A DNA stretch of 64,000 nt from Chaetoceros tenuissimus (lineage: Eukaryota > Bacillariophyta > Thalassiosirophyceae > Chaetocerotales > Chaetocerotaceae), in the NCBI GenBank assembly GCA_021927905.1, contig BLLK01000058.1, positions 62,001-126,000 on the forward strand, read 5' to 3'. Position numbers and translations under genes: made by a program. Position 1 is the first letter of the stretch. Each line of letters starts with the position of its first letter. Shown one piece after another: positions 1-10,271 of the stretch. A model generated the notes under the pieces. That model had not been told where the DNA came from. It was given only the letters and a program-made list of their open reading frames with translations, and made no database searches.

Positions 1-7
1 ATTTTGT

Positions 8-806
8 TTAGTTCATCTTCGGTGATCTAAAAGGGACAGCTACGAGTGGTGATGTATTGGCTCTCGGTTTCTTGTTGGTTTCTTCTAGCTGAGATAGTAC
101 ATATTCTAATTGATCATATTTTTCAAGAATTTCCACCTGAATGAGAGCAAAATTTGTGAGATTTATCAAAAAGTGATTTCCTTTTCCCGGTCCAGCTCAT
201 GTAGTATTACACTTACAACTGCTTGTAAATGACAGAGATAATCAAACTCTGTCTCATGTCTAAATTTTCTACTACCCAAGCGAAATGGTAGTATATTGAG
301 ATATAGTTTCCTGAAGCCGTAGGTGGTCACTGGCTGGAATTCGACATCGAAGCATTGTCCCCATTGCTGAAAATTGCGTCCCTTAGCTACAATGTAATTA
401 TGACAACTTAGAGATGGTATCAATTTATCTTCATTTACAAAAGAACAGCTTCAAAACATACCATATAGCCGTCAAACTCCTTGCTCTCTACCTCCTCCTC
501 GTCGGCTATCATTATGTTGCTATCTACACTTGCGACAGTATCTTCGTTATTTCTCTTCTTCAACTCATTCTGGAAATCAGATTCATTCCAATCTATTTCA
601 TCTTCATTCTTTTCTTTAGCATTATCATTCTTTGCATTCTCATCTTTGCCAAAATTCATTATATCATCAAGAAATCCATGTAGTTGAGAGAGTGTAATTC
701 TTCTTGATTGGATAATGTTTGTATTGTCTTTGTTGGATGTTGGAACGACAAATGCTTCCATTCCTTGACAAAATGCAAAAAGCAGTATTGCAATGAACAT
801 TATCAT
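8..806 (-). CDS. Plastid-targeted DUF3067 family protein
   Basis: Three exons (806-462, 381-217, 136-8) joined by two phase-0 GT..AG introns of 80 bp each give about 212 residues. The N-terminus is a signal peptide ending GMEA followed by FVVP, the Ala-Phe context used for diatom plastid import. A long acidic linker follows (about residues 30-110). The C-terminal 95 residues match the DUF3067 family of cyanobacteria and plastids: a WGQCFDVEF start, a core with KLYLNILPF, FRHETEFDYLCHLQAV and VEILEKY, and a tail with NTSPLVAVPFR. The function of DUF3067 is not known; location in the plastid stroma is inferred from the targeting signal. The gene is divergent from the GCK-domain gene at 1107. 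The splice model rests on the family motifs running without a gap across both junctions. Confidence 0.85.
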
Positions 807-1106
807 TTTACTCTTTAGTTTCTTGACGTAGTATATATGAAGAAGTTGAGATTGAATAGATTCAATTATGATTAAGATTTCCGAACTAGCTATTTTTTAT
901 CATATCTCGACACAAACTCGACGAGGTTGTACGTATAGGTACGTACGTAAGTACTATTAACAATGACGGATGGCTCGTACGCATTGACGAAGTTGGTAAT
1001 TGCTTTTCCCATTCTTCTAATTCAAAAGGCACCGAAACACTCCTACATATCGCAAAGAACTTTCTCTATTTTTTAGTTTTCGTTACTTATACTTAGCTAG
1101 AGGACG
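807..1106. promoter_or_regulatory. Divergent intergenic region
   Basis: About 300 bp between two outward-facing genes, so it presumably holds both promoters. It contains a self-complementary GTACGTAC stretch near 940. I see no coding potential. Confidence 0.4.
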
Positions 1107-1657
1107 ATGATCCACAAGTTTTTGGCCAGGAATTTATTGAACAACAAATTATTCTTTGGATCAAGAAGAAAACTGAAGTTAGCCCCGGTGTCTTTTTCAG
1201 CGATTGTCAGTACCTGCCAATTGAACCAATTGAGAAGAAACAAAATAATTACTTTCAGTGTGTTTGCGATAGGAAGCCAAAAATATATATCAAAACAGAC
1301 AGCATTATGTGAAAAAGATGAGACAAGCCATGAATTGCAGACATCATATGATGATGAAGAAGAGAAATCATGTCCATTCTGTCGATTTTTCTTGGAGTCT
1401 CCCTGTAGAGATTCGTTTAAATTATGGCATAGGTGCATAAAGGTATGATCGCTTATTGAGAATTACTTTTGTCATTTGCTTTTACAAGAAATTCCTGATT
1501 TTTTGTTATAAACAAGGTATCGGACAAACCGACTGATTGTATGAAAGAATTTCATCCATTGAAAGAATGTATGGATGAAAATGGAATATCAATGGGTGAC
1601 GAAGAAGATGAAGATAATATAAGTGAGACAGAATCGAGTGAAACAAAATCTATGTAA
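1107..1657 (+). CDS. GCK-domain cysteine-rich protein, probably mitochondrial
   Basis: Two exons (1107-1442, 1517-1657) with a 74 bp phase-0 intron encode about 158 residues. The C-terminal half carries CPFC, then spaced cysteines in PCRDSF, HRCIK, DCMKEF and KECMDENG. This is the spacing of the GCK domain, a helical Cys-pair domain related in style to CHCH proteins. The N-terminal 60 residues are rich in Arg, Lys and Asn with few acidic residues, which would fit a mitochondrial presequence. The tail after the domain is acidic and Ser-rich. The exact role is unknown; a disulfide-bonded protein of the intermembrane space is an inference. The domain is split by the intron, and only the spliced form carries the complete Cys pattern. 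Confidence 0.75.
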
Positions 1658-2105
1658 TGTACAGAATTGTTAGGTACATTGTCCCTTATACACTATTTTG
1701 CAATTATTAAAATACGTAGATTGCAAAAGATTCCATAGAAATGAAAATGCATCTTATGGATTTTATTTTTATCAAAATAAAGTGAGAACTTTTATTAAAG
1801 ACTGATTGATTCATTGACTTTCACAAAAATTTGGAAAATATAGCATAAGCGAGAATGAGAGATGAATGATAACGTCATTGGAATAGAATATACCAAGTCA
1901 GAGAAGGATAATTATGGATTACTCGTATCTTTGTGCCCTGTGTTGAATTACGTTTTCGTTTTTCGTGTTTCACTTCTGTAAACTTTTCAAATACAAAGTA
2001 TATAGATCATTCTATGCAGTAACACCATACATCTCTCTTTTGCTGAAGTTTATAAGGCATCTAAGAGGAACTATAAAGGATAACTATATCGATCTTTGAA
2101 GAGAA
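1658..2105. other. Intergenic spacer
   Basis: 448 bp between two plus-strand genes: AT-rich 3' flank, then the promoter of the YtoQ gene. No gene, RNA or repeat recognised. Confidence 0.4.
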
Positions 2106-2781
2106 ATGTTCACCACAATCGCAAAAAATGTACTTGGAAGAGGCCAGCAATCCCTTGAAGTTAGCAAGAGATTTATGAGCTCTGCAAAAACCTGGAATGT
2201 TTATCTTTCTGGTAAGCTGGGTCTTGTGTACCTCTTGTATCTTAGTTCAAAATGTATCCCTACAAAACTCATTATTTCTCTTTATAGGTGAAATTCATTC
2301 CGACTGGCGTGAGCAAATAGCTGAGGGAGTCAAAAACAAAAATTTACCAGTAACCTTGACTTCACCAAACACATCTCATGAAGATTCGGATGACTGTGGA
2401 GCAATTATTCTTGGTATGGAAGAAGAAAGACACAACTGGGATAAAATTGGTGCCAATATGAATAATATTCGAACAAAAACTTTGATCAAAGAGGCAGATG
2501 TTGTAGTAGTCCGATTCGGTGAGAAGTATAGACAGTGGAACGCAGCTTTCGATGCAGGATACGCAGCTGCTATGAACAAAAGTATAATTACTTTGCACCC
2601 ACCAGCTATTTCTCATATGCTAAAGGAAGTGAATGCAAGTGCATCAGCAGTTTGTGAAGACCCTCATCAAGTTGTAGATACACTAGCATATGTGATTCGT
2701 GGAGATTTACCAACTCCGAGAGATGGAGATAAGTTCGTACCGATAGCTGATAGACTAGGGAAAGGAAATCCAAATCCCTAG
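2106..2781 (+). CDS. YtoQ family protein
   Basis: Two exons (2106-2211, 2288-2781) separated by a 76 bp phase-1 intron encode 199 residues. The spliced product begins with a basic, Ser-containing leader ending RFMSS that resembles a mitochondrial presequence. It then enters the YtoQ domain at WNVYLSGEIHSDWR. Family blocks seen are SPNTSHEDSDDCG, NNIRTKTLIKEADVVVVRFG, YRQWNAAFDAGYAAA and a HALKEV-like SHMLKEV. The SGEIHSD motif is split exactly by the intron, which confirms the junction. YtoQ proteins are nucleoside-deoxyribosyltransferase-like in fold by general resemblance, but their reaction is not established. Full length for the family, with the leader as the only addition. It converges on the TBCA gene. 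Confidence 0.85.
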
Positions 2782-3297
2782 ACGAATTTAAGTTGAAGCT
2801 ACAAAACCTCTAGTTTGAATGTTCACGTTTTTATGATAAGGTAGCTATGTGCAACAAAACAAAACTGGGAAAGATTTTTTGATTTTGGAGTAGGATGAAT
2901 ATATGTAATCACTATTACAAGATGTCGAAGTCGTATTACGTATTGCATTGGTGTCGAGGCGATCGATCTGGTGCGATAGTGTGACCCTAGTCCAAACTCA
3001 AGCTTCAATAAAATTATAAAAAGTGTAGCTGAAAGAAATTGAAAATGAGCTTTTCAAAGACGGAAAGAGATAAAGTGTACATTTCTTTATAGTATTTACA
3101 ACCAAGTTTTATTTCTCTGCAATCATAGATGTGCTTTACAAAAATCAATTGAATGCAAGGGAGAAGCTCTTTTTCAAACCTTCAATTCATCGTCGAATAC
3201 TTTTACTTTCTAACCAGTCGACCATCTATTAGTAAACCCTTCCAGAAAAAGCATGCAACAAGAGACTCAGGAGTGAGTCCCAAAGGAAAGTAATTGC
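2782..3297. other. Convergent intergenic spacer
   Basis: 516 bp between the 3' ends of the YtoQ (+) and TBCA (-) genes. Short open frames here show no family resemblance. Nothing else recognised. Confidence 0.4.
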
Positions 3298-3630
3298 CTA
3301 AGAATGTTCCTCCAAAAGACCCTTGGCAGTTACAAACCATTCTCCTTCTTGATCCAAAGAATCATTTTCATCCATGAATGCTTTCAAATCGTTCACAGCG
3401 TTGTTCTTTCTGTTTTCTGAATCAGGAATCATCATTTGACTCTCTTCCAGAACCTCTGCAAATTTCTTGATATCGTATTCGTCCTTGCCATCCGCCTTCA
3501 TTTGTGCGAGTTTTGCTTCATTGTCTTTGGTTTCTTGGATGTAGTACGAAGCCTCTTTGATTAGACGTTGGAGTGTCTTTGTCTTGATCATGAGCTGCTT
3601 GTTTGGATCGAGAGAAGTTGGCTTAGGCAT
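3298..3630 (-). CDS. TBCA: Tubulin-specific chaperone A (cofactor A)
   Basis: A single exon of 110 residues matching tubulin cofactor A, the beta-tubulin-binding helical chaperone of the cytosolic tubulin folding pathway. The product is almost all helix, with the family blocks KTKTLQRLIKEASYY, a central EEYDIKKFAEVLEES-like segment (DEYDIKKFAEVLEES) and ENRKNNAVNDL. I chose the ATG at 3630 (MPKPTSL) because the resulting length equals the usual 105-115 residues. The open frame continues upstream to 3747 but only through a TTG, so that extension is treated as leader. It is divergent from the WW-domain gene. Cofactor B, another member of the same pathway, lies at 36304 in this window. Confidence 0.9.
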   Translation of the reverse strand: MPKPTSLDPNKQLMIKTKTLQRLIKEASYYIQETKDNEAKLAQMKADGKDEYDIKKFAEVLEESQMMIPDSENRKNNAVNDLKAFMDENDSLDQEGEWFVTAKGLLEEHS

Positions 3631-4232
3631 TTTGTTAGGTGGTCTAGGAGCTAAACTGAAACGTAAAGTAGGGAGTAAAGGTGGATACGATGAAATACTT
3701 TTGAAAGAATTTTGGTACACTTTGGTATTCAATCTAATGCAGTTCAAAAGGTGACCAAAAATTCAAAATTCGTTTGAAAATCAAATATTATTGCCATGTC
3801 GGGAAGGTAATTGAAATTTTCTCCCTAGCCATGATTTAAATGGCTTACCACTCTGACAGGTGTTGATCCGACTTTTTCAGGTCTCATCATCCATACTCCA
3901 TACAATATCTTCCCTATCTTTCTATTTCCATACATGGTCTATTGTGGTTTCAAATAAGACTACATAAGTAGATTCAGTTTCATTGCGCTAGGTCACACTC
4001 TATTGTATCGCTGAGTGAAAGGAAAGTCAATCAGTTCTAGTGAAAAGGGAGCAAACAATTGGAGCTTCTTTTCCTCATTGAACATCTAGTTGTCTCCATC
4101 CTTTACCTTGCGAGTCTCTGATTCAATTTCTCATCTTTGTGACGCCACACCAAGCGAATCAAGTTCAAGTTTCATTTGAATGAATTCAATCTACGTCTCT
4201 CCTTTTACACACATCTCTAGATTTCCTTGACA
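3631..4232. promoter_or_regulatory. Divergent intergenic region
   Basis: About 600 bp between TBCA (-) and the WW-domain gene (+), presumably with both promoters. No other feature recognised. Confidence 0.35.
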
Positions 4233-6569
4233 ATGCCAAAGACACGCAGGAAAGTAGCACTCAAGCCCAAGCGTGACTCAAACAATCTGGAAACAGATGA
4301 CGATGCTGCATTCCTTCACGTCGATTCTTTTCGTTCCAAAGGTCGCACACAAGATGCTAGCAATGTGAAGAAGTCAATGAAAAGGGGAAAAGAACCAAGT
4401 ACTGAATCGGTCTCGTCGACTTCGTCCATACTTCAAGCTGTTCATTCCAGCATTGTGAAACCAAGAAAAAGCCATTCAACTAACAATGCAAAGATCAATG
4501 CAAATCAAAACAGTGGACGTAGGAAAAGTGCACTTCGAGATTCAACCAATATCAAAAAGAAGAGTATTGGAGATGAAATCACGCCAAAGATTTCGAATAG
4601 AAACAAGGGGAATGATAGACAGCATCCAGGAGGGGACGTTGAGACTCTGCTTCAACCAAATGTTTTTAGTCCTACAATTCATTCGGACGGGAAGAATAAT
4701 GCAAGCAAACAATTTGACGATGAGAGTAGCATGGATTGTGGCTCCTCGGACTCTTCCCTACTTGACAGTGAGGGTAAAGAGACATCTCTGGACGAATCCG
4801 ACATCGGTGCCGACGAGATGCCTCGTGGCAGTACCAGCCGTCGAGAAGGAGGCAAGGTACCAAAGAGTGTAGACAGTTCAACATACACAATGGTGGACTC
4901 AAGTGGATGTCCTATTGTTACCAAGAAACTTATGGAACAAGCACAGAATTCTAAACCGGATAATCAGCATGTGTTACAAGTTCTCATGTCAAGTTGCAAT
5001 GGAGGAAAGACCCAAACAGATATTGAAAGCAATGCATCCTCTTCAATTCATTCTGATATGACTCTACGGTCGGCAACCATTATTGGAGCCAATATACCTC
5101 TAAAGAGACACAATTCTAAAGATAGTGCATTGACTATGCCAGCGGAACTTGGAGAACTTGAGGATTGTGCTCAGACTCAACTCACGAAGGATCAAAGTAT
5201 AATCACCTATGTTCAGACCAGAGATGAGAATGTTGGAGCGACTATTACACATCCAAGATTGCCTCCTGGTTATCAAGCTCGTGTATCGAGAAGTAAAGGC
5301 AAAGTTTATTATGTCCATCCAGAGCACAAAGCGTCTTGGTTCTGTCCCGTTCCTATTGACATTGATGCAGAGATAGTTTTTGATAAATCTCCTGCAGTTA
5401 GCAAGGACTTTGTCGGGAATAGAGTAGCAATAGATTCGAAACAGTCTAATGATACCAGAAAGGTAGGAAGCGACCGTACCTTTCCAGTGCAAATGAAGAA
5501 TATAGATCAAGTGTCGCGTGGTGGAGCCAATCATAATCTTGATCTTGATATGGGCAAGTATGAGACTGTTGCCGTTCATAAACACGGGTCAAAACCTCCA
5601 TTCACAATTTATGAAGATCCAACCGAAAATTTGCACGTCGAAGAAGATCCATCTGTATCGAAAAGAGTTGAAGCAGCAGTTACTCTCGTGCAAATGAATA
5701 AATCCTCTTCAAATAATGCAAAATCAATTCAAGCAAATTGTCCTGATCAAATCAAAATGAAACAGTCTGAACTCCCTGCAGAGACAATAGGGTCTGAAAT
5801 GACTGACACAGGCAATGATGATCCAAGTGATGAAGAACAAAGTTTTGATTTCTCACAAGGCAATGAACAAAGTGATGAAAAATCAGTTGAGGCATATGGT
5901 ATAGACCACAGTAAAAGTTGCGAAGGTAGTGAAAATAATGGAATTCAATTTGACGAGGCAATGGAAAATTTGAGTGATAATGGAGATATCGAATCAGATT
6001 CGTCCAAAGAAGGAATTGATGACTCTTCTCACAATCTTCTCGAAAGTTCTTCAGTTAGTGCTACAAAAACTGCCCAAAGTAAAAGTTCCCGTGCAACTAG
6101 TGCATCTTTTGGGTCAAATGCTCATGGACTAGATAGTTTGAGCAGAAGCGAAATCTTCTCCTCTGAACAGAGCTCCATCAGCAATAGTCAGAACTCCCCT
6201 AGATATTTAGACTTTGAAAGCAACGGGGAACGATCATCCTTGTCCAAGATACCATCATTTTTATCGCGAGCATCGTCTCCCAACTATGGAAATGCTTCAT
6301 CGGAGTCTAGATTGGATCTACATTCCGAAAGCAGTTCCATGTCATCACTGGATGCGAATATTGACAATCATCTTTCCCAATGCCGCAACTTGACCTCTCA
6401 TACAAAGAATCATCGTAGAGACCTTTACGACAGGTTGCGTAAAATGACTGACCCACTTTGCTCCCTCCAACGCTTAGATGAGATTGCTGCTCAACTGAGA
6501 AAAAAGAAAGGGAAGAAACGCCGTCGAAACTATGCCTCAGGTCAAAGAGGAAAGAGATCCAAATTGTGA
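4233..6569 (+). CDS. Large Ser-rich protein with a single WW domain, probably nuclear
   Basis: One uninterrupted exon of 778 residues starting at ATG 4233; the frame is open two codons further but only from TTG. The protein is mostly low-complexity Ser/Asp/Glu/Asn sequence and is likely disordered. A WW domain lies near residues 342-372: it begins LPPGYQARVSRSKGKVYYV and ends with a Trp in ASWFCP, giving the PPG start, the central aromatic pair and the second signature Trp. The first WW position is Tyr rather than Trp, a common variation. The C-terminus is strongly basic (RKKKGKKRRR, GQRGKRSKL) and would serve as a nuclear localisation signal. WW domains bind Pro-rich motifs; the partner here is unknown. 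No orthologue recognised. Confidence 0.75.
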   Translation: MPKTRRKVALKPKRDSNNLETDDDAAFLHVDSFRSKGRTQDASNVKKSMKRGKEPSTESVSSTSSILQAVHSSIVKPRKSHSTNNAKINANQNSGRRKSALRDSTNIKKKSIGDEITPKISNRNKGNDRQHPGGDVETLLQPNVFSPTIHSDGKNNASKQFDDESSMDCGSSDSSLLDSEGKETSLDESDIGADEMPRGSTSRREGGKVPKSVDSSTYTMVDSSGCPIVTKKLMEQAQNSKPDNQHVLQVLMSSCNGGKTQTDIESNASSSIHSDMTLRSATIIGANIPLKRHNSKDSALTMPAELGELEDCAQTQLTKDQSIITYVQTRDENVGATITHPRLPPGYQARVSRSKGKVYYVHPEHKASWFCPVPIDIDAEIVFDKSPAVSKDFVGNRVAIDSKQSNDTRKVGSDRTFPVQMKNIDQVSRGGANHNLDLDMGKYETVAVHKHGSKPPFTIYEDPTENLHVEEDPSVSKRVEAAVTLVQMNKSSSNNAKSIQANCPDQIKMKQSELPAETIGSEMTDTGNDDPSDEEQSFDFSQGNEQSDEKSVEAYGIDHSKSCEGSENNGIQFDEAMENLSDNGDIESDSSKEGIDDSSHNLLESSSVSATKTAQSKSSRATSASFGSNAHGLDSLSRSEIFSSEQSSISNSQNSPRYLDFESNGERSSLSKIPSFLSRASSPNYGNASSESRLDLHSESSSMSSLDANIDNHLSQCRNLTSHTKNHRRDLYDRLRKMTDPLCSLQRLDEIAAQLRKKKGKKRRRNYASGQRGKRSKL

Positions 6570-6716
6570 TGTTATAGATTTATTCTCTGATTTGTATGTG
6601 TTGAAAGTATGACGTAAAGTATGTACCTTGTAAAGTACTAAATCATAGTGTATTTTGTAAAACTTATCCGCTAGAGAGAATCGAATCATACATTCAGAGA
6701 CTGAAACGCTCTATTT

Positions 6717-7212
6717 TCATTTATTTACCATTGTATCTTCCTCCATTACATCTTTGGTCTTTCCATCATAAAGGGTGACCAAAAGATATGATCCTTCTTG
6801 AGCAGCAATGAGTTCATAGTCATTGGTTCGAAGTCTGATGCTCTCGACTTCATTATCATCAGGCTAGCAATATGTGAGTTTCAATTCCATGTGTAGTGTT
6901 GTAATATGAAACGATTTAGCCACTTACATCGAATAGATCCTTGATGTTTTCCGTACCTTTCCCATACAAGTCAAGAACGTGATGAGAGTATTGGATTGCT
7001 TTCTCATAAGTCAAATCATTGCTTGTACCCTCTTGGTTCCATCTCAACACAACACCATCCTTGTTCAAAACAATGTAAGCCTTGAAGCCAGGATTCTGTT
7101 CTAGACGCTTCATGAGCCCATCGATTTCGTTTGTATTCTGAGACTATAAGAGCTATGGGTTAGGTAACAAAGATAAGAGGAAGTTGATTCTCGATTGCTT
7201 ACTTACAGCCAT
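6717..7212 (-). CDS. DYNLRB: Dynein light chain, roadblock/LC7 type
   Basis: Three exons (7212-7207, 7143-6928, 6863-6717). The first holds only two codons, Met-Ala. Introns are 63 and 64 bp, both phase 0. The 122-residue product is a roadblock/LC7 domain: it starts with NEIDGLMKRLEQNPG and runs through YIVLNKDGVVLRW, an internal YSHHVLDLYG helix, IRLRTNDYELIAAQEG and the closing YLLVTLYDG. This dimeric light chain binds the dynein intermediate chain in cytoplasmic or flagellar dynein. The length is slightly above the usual 96-105 because of a longer N-terminal helix and tail. The second intron falls between LFD and PDDNEVE, where the family strand resumes. Confidence 0.88.
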
Positions 7213-7387
7213 TGTCGATTTATTTTTTGGAAAGAACTAGAGAAAGCTTGATTTTCAGAGATATTTTCGAAAAATCGAATTAGCATAACCAATGATTCAT
7301 CGATCCATCGTCCTTCGTTGAAGAAACTTTAAATTGAAACTTAGTCTTAGAGATTAGCATGTATGGTTAGATAGTACTTTACCATTT

Positions 7388-9976
7388 TCAATACAACTTT
7401 CTAAAGCCTCGCCAGTCTGATGGACTGACAAAATTTTGTTCTTTCATCTTGTTTCTTAAGAAAATTGCTGGGCCGTCCTTTCCATCCGTTAGTTCCAGTA
7501 TTTTATCAAATTTATCCCTTGCCTTCTGCCAATCTCCTTTTTCAAAAGCGTCTATTCCTTGTTCCCATACCTTTCTTTTCTCGGAATCGAAGTGGCATCG
7601 TAAATTCACAACGTCTCGATCATTCTCCCATATATCAACTGTGAATGGAGGCAAGATAATTTCTGGAGCCTCACCAAGCATTTTCTGGTTAGCATTTTGT
7701 TCCATATTTTGTGATTTCTAAAAGAGAATGTGAGCGATAATCTCATACTAAAATTTGTTGTGGAAATTTGAACTCACATCTATCAAACCTCTACTTGAAT
7801 GCTGCTTCTTGAGCAAGTTATTAGCAGCTTGCTTATTGTTCATCATTTGAGTTCTTCTCTTGGCAAACATAGATTCAGCAATAGAAATTTTCTCCCTCTC
7901 CACTTTGACATCAAGATTAGCATCATAGGTGTAGAGAGCAGTTACTTCGTCAGTTTCACTCTTTTTGATTACGTCAACCTTCCTACAATATTTTTTTACA
8001 TTTGGAGATAGAAGCTTGTAAAATGGTTCTGATAGCAATATTGGAACATTGTACTCTTTCGTCGAAGACTCAAGGAACTCTGACCAATTTACGTGTGGTG
8101 AAATGTAGGAAGCATCTATTTTTTTATCGGAGCCAATAGCACCTTCAACAGCCCAACCAAAATGTAGACCGCACCCAATGCGACACTTATACCTTGGCAT
8201 TCTCTCGTAGAGTGCCCCCAAAGCTGTAGGTGAGAAATTACAAATGAAATCCTCATGTCTATTCATTTCGACCATTGTTTTTAACAATGAGTAGAGAGCC
8301 TTGTCTCCCGCATAGTCATGATCCTCACAAAATTCCAGCTTTCCAGGATTGAGCTTCCAAGTTAGAAGAAATGCATCACCAATGTTCTTATTGGCAGCTC
8401 CATCACACTGAGCAACTATTGAATGTAGAATATGCGCAATACGGTTAACAAAAAGCATTACCTCCTCTTGTAAACATTCAGTTGTATCAGTAAAATTACG
8501 AACATCACAAAAACCAAATATGGAAAGAATTTTGGTTCCATTTCCAAACAAATTGATTGCGTGTCCTCCATCATCGTCACAAGCCATATTTAGATTCTTC
8601 CCTATAATTTCAGCTCCAGCTTCTCCAAAACCAACCCTCATAAGCCCAGCAATCTTGGATATTGTCCGAAGTAATAATGTCGTTTCCAATCCATCATCCG
8701 TGTCTTTGACATTATCAGATGAGAAAGACAAGTCTTTACCAAGAGGATTGGCGCTGATCTCTCTCACCAACTGGACCATCTTTTCTATTGGTAGAATGAC
8801 TAAATTGTTGACATCTCTAGAGAAGGTCATTGTCCCAACTGCCAACAAAGCAATTACAAAAGATGTAAGTAGTATTCCGAGTAAAGCCTCTTCATTTGCT
8901 CGATCAGTGATATCAAATGTAGCAGTCATATTGTATCTATTTTCATTTCGTTTTATGGTGATTGTACTCTTTTCGATATTTCGCAAACTATCAATGCTGC
9001 GTCTATCAGACGGAATAAAGTCCGATCTATCTTCAATGCGGTCATCATCCTGAAAGCCGTATTCCATAGAAATACAATTTGAAGAATGTACAAAGTGGTT
9101 CTCAGCATCTATCCAGTCATCCAAGTCAAGATTACCAGAATCAAAATTAGACACTCTTTGTTGTAAAACCATGTGCATACCATATTCATTTGCATATTCA
9201 AGTTGGTCGACTTGAAGCAAAGGAATAACCATGAGCATAATCAGTATTCCCACAATCACCTTCTTTGTAGTTCGGTCTGACATTTCAGCGCCCACATGAC
9301 TTTCTGGTGGCATATCATTGAGATTCTCATCTTCTTCGATTTCAGGTGCAATCGTTCCTTCCTTTTTGTTCTTCTTCTCTGAAAAATATTTGTAAAGTTT
9401 GACCAATCTCACCAGGCGAATCATTCTTACAACTCTTAGTATTCTAGCTGCTTTTGCACCTGCTCTGGATGCCTTTCCAGCTCTAGCATTTTCTCCAAAG
9501 TTTTCGTCGACACCATCACCAGCTCCAGATGTCATCCATGGTATCTCAAACACCATTGAAAGCGTTGCTAGCAAATCCAGCCAAAAGAAGAAACTGCCAA
9601 TGCAAATCAATTTGCGAAGACTCTGCCACCTTTCGGCCCACCTTGCTTCAGACCCAAAATATATATTTTTACATTTTGGAATTTTGAGATACTTATCTCG
9701 ACACCAGCATTGTATCCCAATTTCAATGAGAAAAAGAAAAAAAGCTATTGAAGAGAAAACAACAAAGGCAGGATCAGCTCCTTTGTTGAATACAAGTACT
9801 CGTACATCGTCACTGTAGAGAGCGTAAATGGTTACGACAGTCATGAAGGTTGTGACGATGGATGAATCTATAAATTGAAGACATCGGTCCTTGTCTGTTA
9901 TAATTCCAATGCAATTTCTTTGTCGTTTGCGATTTGAAGGTTTTTCAACATCATTTGGATGTTCATTATCTTCCAT
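7388..9976 (-). CDS. Voltage-sensor / extracellular sensor / class III nucleotide cyclase fusion
   Basis: Two exons (9976-7778, 7717-7388) joined by a 60 bp phase-0 intron encode 842 residues. Residues 35-200 form an S1-S4 voltage-sensor-like bundle. S4 carries a basic residue at every third position from K175 to K196 (R178, R181, R184, R187, R190, K193). A fifth helix (about 239-255), an extracellular loop of about 110 residues, a sixth helix (about 365-385) and a HAMP-like linker follow. The cyclase domain spans about 480-685. Metal Asps are D491 (FCDVRNFT) and D534 (NIGDAF), and K530 sits at the adenine-selecting position. The transition-state Asn is present (N630), but the usual Arg four residues on is Phe (VNWSEFLE). 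The C-terminal 110 residues resemble the TPR-like tail, ending DWRGFRKLY, found on many protist cyclases. Voltage-gated or stress-gated cAMP synthesis is an inference. Confidence 0.82.
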
Positions 9977-10271
9977 TACAGAACTTTTATTTTTCGCTGC
10001 TAAAATTTTTAGATTTCTCAGTCATTTCCAAAAAGAAATAGAAATAAATGAACCTGTACCACAAAGCTACAGCATTGCACAAATTGAAATGAGTGTCAGA
10101 AAGAGCCACGAGTTTTTGCAGAGTCAGAACCGTTCCTAAGATCTGTCATGATTTTATTCCTTGCCGTCAAGTATGTCCAAATATTTACATTATTATACGT
10201 AGTTGTATGTTTTGTGATTTCTTCCAATGACAAATACCATAGCTTTTACTCGTATAACATCAATACCTCAT

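Noticed and set aside
1097-1438. 113-codon minus-strand frame
   Set aside because: It is the antisense shadow of the GCK gene, whose Cys pattern and spliced second exon are well supported.
3631-3747. N-terminal extension of TBCA by 39 codons
   Set aside because: The extended frame starts with TTG and the family-length protein starts at ATG 3630.
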